A stretch of 64,000 nucleotides of DNA, taken from Norana najaformis. Its lineage: Eukaryota > Annelida > Clitellata > Crassiclitellata > Hormogastridae. A program made the translations under genes and the position numbers. The notes below the pieces were generated by a model. The model worked only from the letters and a program-made list of their open reading frames with translations. It was not told where the DNA came from and made no database searches. Location: positions 56,483,358 to 56,547,357 of the forward strand of contig OZ029913.1 in assembly GCA_964023275.1 (NCBI GenBank), written 5' to 3'. Shown one piece after another: positions 59,966 to 64,000 of the stretch; position 1 is the first letter of the stretch, and each line of letters opens with the position of its first letter.

Positions 59966-62900
59966 TTGGCAAGGAAATCAGTGTAGACTTATTCAAGTGC
60001 AACTCGTCTACAGTAGCTAACTGTTCGTTTAGTTCATTAATTTGAGGCTAAAACTTAACATGCTTTTTGAATACTAGTAGTGAACAGCATTAACTTAAAA
60101 ATTGTAAATAGCGAAGAACATCACTTGATGTCAAAGAGAAAACACTGTAAGGACCAAAATGCTCCGGTTGGCAAAGCAGCCCAATTCCAATCTTCTTTTA
60201 TTGTAGTTCAACATTTCTGAGCAGCTTCAGTTTCTCTATTTTACTATTTTGAATCGCTATGACATGTAATATGCTAAATGTTTTGGGTTTTAATTTTGTT
60301 GTTGTGTAGATTGTAAATTTCCGGAATAAATTGGATATCAGAAATCCGCTAATGTTGTTTGTGTGATTGATTTGCACATTCATTCTGTCACTTTCATATT
60401 TGTGCATAAATTTATGGCAGTAGCGGATCCAGTTTTTATGACCATTTAAAAATCTGGGCCATGGCCTGTCTGACCCAATGAATCAGCCTTATTTACAGTA
60501 TGTTCTTAAAATTTTCCTTTAAAATTTGACATACATACATACTTACATATACATATATATGTATTGTAGGCCATGTTTCATATATGCACATAAATGGTGT
60601 CCACTTGTATGATATAAATATGAATAGTTACAGTGTTAACTCACACCATGACGACGCTGTTTCAAAATGTCAATCGAGGAGGTCTTAAACTGTCGACATA
60701 CCAGATTTACAGCCTATGTTTTTGTATATATATACATACATTTAATTAACAAAACAAATAGTTCAGTGACAAAAGTATTTTAGACGTCGATACACGGCTT
60801 TGAAACACACGAATGAATTCATCACCTACATTAATAGCTCAAGCCATCAGCTGAGGAAAAGACATGTATGCGGCAGAGTATTCAACGATGCTCACAAGAC
60901 AGTAAAAGATTTTGAACCCTTAACAGATTTTGGGTGAAAATTCAGAGCTTAGTCATCAACCAGATTATGGAAAACATTAAGAAAATTTTCTACCAAAACG
61001 AGATATTAATAGAACTGCCTGTTTGGATCAAGAGCACTTTAGGTGAAATTTCAACAGTCTTCAAAGGACAACATAATTAACAGATCTTAATGCCACTATG
61101 GCCTGCACACTGAACTGTCAGCATTTTCAAGAGTATCTATGGCACTTTGTATAACACTAAAGGATGAATTCAGCTCTGCCCAAAGTGGTCTCCTGTCGAA
61201 AGTGAATGTCACCTTGTAGATTCAGAACACTCTGAATACGAAGAGAGGAGCAAGTTGATGCCGACAAACAGTTTGCCAATGCACTGACAGATTTATCGGC
61301 TAAACACCAATGTACTTTGTTGCTATAAGGTTTTCTACAGATACTCGTTGACCACTTCTGCATTTTCCAATCTGTATTTAACATAATTGATCACTCTCCT
61401 TCTCCGAATTGTCACGTACAAGAGCATCCAGTGAAAGGAAGATCGTTAAAACAGGGCTTTGAACCTCACTCGACAGTGACAAACGGGACACATTTATGCC
61501 GATCAGTTCAGAAAAGACATTCTTAACACAGTTGGCGGTGGGGACTTCATTTCCACCGTAGCAAGTAATTCACAAGTCTTACAGCCAATGCAACAGAGCG
61601 CGTTTCTCGTGCCTAAAGTATGCCATTTGGTGAAGGTTTTTCACCTATACTGAGATACGCAATTGTCGGATGGTTAGCGTTACGACTATCGACCCAGAGG
61701 TATAAGTTTAGAATCCCAACCAGAACAAAGAATTATTTTATGTTTCACTAGCACTCCTAACGTACTCAGCTGTAAGATGAATACTTATGAGAAATCTTAA
61801 ATGTCGATTAATCAACGGATCATGTAAAGCTAATAAAAAATATGAAATTCACATCTAAACCGAGTCCACTGAATACACAAGGCCACTTCCCATAAGTCTA
61901 TATAAACAGATATATCCACTGGGAATTTAGGCAATAGAGATGTAACTGAAACAGAATCTTATCTCAGCAGCAATGTAGCACCGATGAAGCCCGACAGTAT
62001 TCCCGTATATGCTTTATATGCCCTACCATATGGGTCCATATGCAAGACTTATGGAGTCCACATGGGCATATTGTCATATGGGTTTACATTCTACATACGA
62101 TGCTGCTGTTAAGGTAGTTACTTCACATTTCTTATTCCAAAATAAGCAATTTGTCCTCCAGCCGCGTTGACTTATGTTCCTGTAACAACCTGGGTGTTAC
62201 ATGTTATCATTCTTACCGACACAGAAGACTGATGGAATTTGAAAAGGGAGCTTTAAAATATCCCCTCTAGCGTCGGCGCTGCTTATAAGAAACTCGGAAA
62301 CACACCATTCATTCGATGCTTCAAGGGAATAAGTAAACAAGCACGCTTGAAAACCGAAATATCAGAGAAACAAGCAACAAGGCTAATGTGGGGAAACACG
62401 TTGAAACATTCAGTCATACGCTTACACCTAAATGGTGTTATGGAGTGACAGGACACAAATAACAAGCAGGGAATTCCGAAGGTTTCGATCCACCTAAAAG
62501 AAACCCCGAGAGCCAACTTCGTTCTGGTGAGGAGTAGAGCAAGAAAAAAATATCCGCTGATGAGTGCAGTATATGCTGTTGAGGGACGAGCCGGGAGCAC
62601 AGAAGGTACTCCGCAGCTCAAAACAGCTAGAGATTAATTAAATTCACTGTTATGAACAGACTGAGTTCAAATACATAAGACAGTTCACTCTCTTGCAATA
62701 TTTACTACTCAACTTATTGCATTGCTTGTGATTTTCTAACAGTTCGACAGTTATTGCTTCGTTACAACTATTAGCATCTGCTTATGGGTGGCCTTAAAGA
62801 AGCTTCGTTTAAACCAATCTTCATTCAGTGACAGATGCGCTAATTCGTATAGCTTGTTTTATGCAATTCTGGAAAAATTTTGTTGTATCATTCTCAGAGT

Positions 62901-63280
62901 ATGTTCTGCTGAATTGCATACATGCTCGCCTTTAAATAAATGACATCCATAGAAATTTAAACGTATTGCTAAGCCCATTTTCTTCTAACAATTAAGTTAT
63001 CTTGCTAAATTTAGACTGTGATACAAAGGCTAAAAATACTTGTCTTGGACGCAGACGAAAAAGTCTGGTGAATGTTATGGCAGCCATTTCCTTTGATGTT
63101 CATTTAACTCCGGTCAGTTTTTTCCTTCTGGTGATGTGTATCTATTTAGATCCCTTAGACATCTTTACAAAACTTTTCATGGGTCCTTAGCAGATGATAT
63201 ATAATAGCTCAAATATATAGATATACACAAATACATACGCATACTTGCAGGTCGCAAATATACAGTGGTTTCTTTCTCTG
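59966..63280 (+). repeat. 3' flank of gene D, duplicate of the gene C 3' flank
   Basis: No gene is recognised. It aligns almost throughout with about 41937-45290. An AATAAA at 60325-60330 is the conserved candidate polyadenylation signal. About 61660-61740 resembles a tRNA-derived SINE head (GGATGGTTAGCG, then GTTTAGAATCCC). This DNA is less deleted than the C copy at that point. Confidence 0.65.
61660..61740 (+). repeat. tRNA-derived SINE-like element
   Basis: TCGGATGGTTAGCGTTACGA resembles a polymerase III A box and AAGTTTAGAATCCCAACC a B box, spaced as in a tRNA. The gene C counterpart (about 43595-43670) has lost the A box. No cloverleaf, so not a tRNA gene. Confidence 0.4.
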
Positions 63281-63945
63281 TCCCTCAATTACGAGACAGA
63301 AAGTGTAGAATCAGTGTACGACCTGTCCGATTTAAAAGAATTATTTTATGTTCCACATGCTAAGCCTTAGATAATATAATGACTACAGAGCCGCTTGTTT
63401 TTATGTCTTCTGTCGAACTCCAGCAAGAGTGAGTGTTCGGCCAGTTCGATTCAAATAAATATTTTCTTTCTCATAGCAGCCATAGAAATAGTCAAAGACC
63501 TAGATGGTAACAATAGCTCTTCATAACTCTGGCTTTCTGAATCGTGACGGTAAACAACTCCTACTTTAGGCTAGCCTACATAAGATCCAAAATTACGGCA
63601 GTTCATATTATTAGTCAACGGCATGGATGGTGCCCATAGGTCTTCATAACTCTGGTTTCCTGAATCGTGACGGTAAGCAACCCCTACTGTAGAACAGCCT
63701 ACATAAGTCCAATACTATGGCAGTTCACATTATTAATAAAGATGCATATTCTCTTAAGCAAATTTCAATGATAAATATTCTAAACTAATCTAAATAGACT
63801 AATTTATCCTCATCAAAGAACTATTATATTACTTACTTTAGGAAATAATTGACAAAGGTAAGAAAGTTGATGCATTTAGTGACTAAAGTGGTTTTAAATG
63901 TTGACAAAGATATAACACAAGGGACGAAAAGAAGTGGGCAAAATA
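63280..63945 (+). repeat. C-type upstream block, copy 3 of 3
   Basis: Aligns with 35230-35995 and 45290-45943 through to GATGCATTTAGTGACTAAAG and the following AAT run. In the other two cases a C/D-type gene starts about 0.5 to 2.2 kb further on, so another paralog probably begins just past the right edge. Confidence 0.65.
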
Positions 63946-64000
63946 ATAATAATAATAATAACAATAATAATAATAATATTAACAACAACAATAACAATAA
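63946..64000. repeat. (AAT)n/(AAC)n microsatellite at the right edge
   Basis: AAT and AAC trinucleotides matching the runs at 35996-36165 and 45944-46002. Cut by the window end. Confidence 0.9.

Overview
This window is animal nuclear DNA: AT-rich, full of microsatellites, with short coding exons separated by long GT-AG introns and many broken non-LTR retrotransposons. Temptin-type domains fused to a copper type II ascorbate-dependent monooxygenase (DBH/PHM/MOXD1 family), together with the repeat content, suggest a marine invertebrate, most likely a mollusc (gastropod). That assignment is inference. No bacterial-style operons, rRNA, CRISPR arrays or complete tRNA genes were seen.

The core is a head-to-tail array of four paralogous genes, all on the + strand. 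I assembled them by hand from matching splice phases. Gene A (8317-16346, 8 coding exons, 557 aa) and gene B (21334-30942, 8 exons, 736 aa) encode a signal peptide, a temptin domain with a DxDxDG calcium-type loop, the two monooxygenase domains and a hydrophobic C-terminal anchor. B also has a Ser/Thr/Pro stalk coded by a minisatellite. Gene C (36473-41936, 6 exons, 458 aa) and gene D (48177-59965, 6 exons, 442 aa) lack the temptin exons. They encode a signal peptide, the two monooxygenase domains and a hydrophobic tail. All four remain open through every predicted splice junction.

The main observation is a split between likely enzymes and likely pseudoenzymes. B keeps all six expected copper ligands and A keeps five. 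C and D have replaced all three CuH histidines and one CuM histidine while keeping the fold, the cysteines and the reading frame. The array therefore seems to pair temptin-fused, probably catalytic, secreted or membrane-anchored proteins with temptin-less proteins that probably cannot do the reaction.

The intergenic DNA is duplicated in register. Upstream flanks of A and B match each other (about 4.0-4.7 and 7.5-8.3 kb versus 18.1-18.8 and 20.6-21.3 kb). Flanks of C and D match each other (42.6-45.9 kb versus 60.6-63.9 kb). The left edge resembles the 3' flank of another A/B-type gene. The right edge repeats the block that precedes C and D. A 3' UTR-like remnant at 33.9-34.6 kb has no gene in front of it. 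The array therefore probably extends past both ends and has lost at least one member.

Mobile DNA dates some of these events. A 2.35-kb DNA transposon with a once-broken transposase-like ORF sits in B intron 7, and A has the empty site. A 432-bp Tc1/mariner deletion derivative sits in D intron 5, and C has the empty site. A LINE fragment lies in D intron 4. Further LINE pieces lie at 5.7-6.9, 16.7-17.2, 19.6-19.8, 31.6-32.0, 34.7-35.0, 46.0-47.3 and 51.9-54.2 kb. Many share a 3' tail with a GCGC hairpin followed by TTATAAAT-like sequence and a short microsatellite. One such tail now supplies the DNA next to the splice acceptor of B exon 8.
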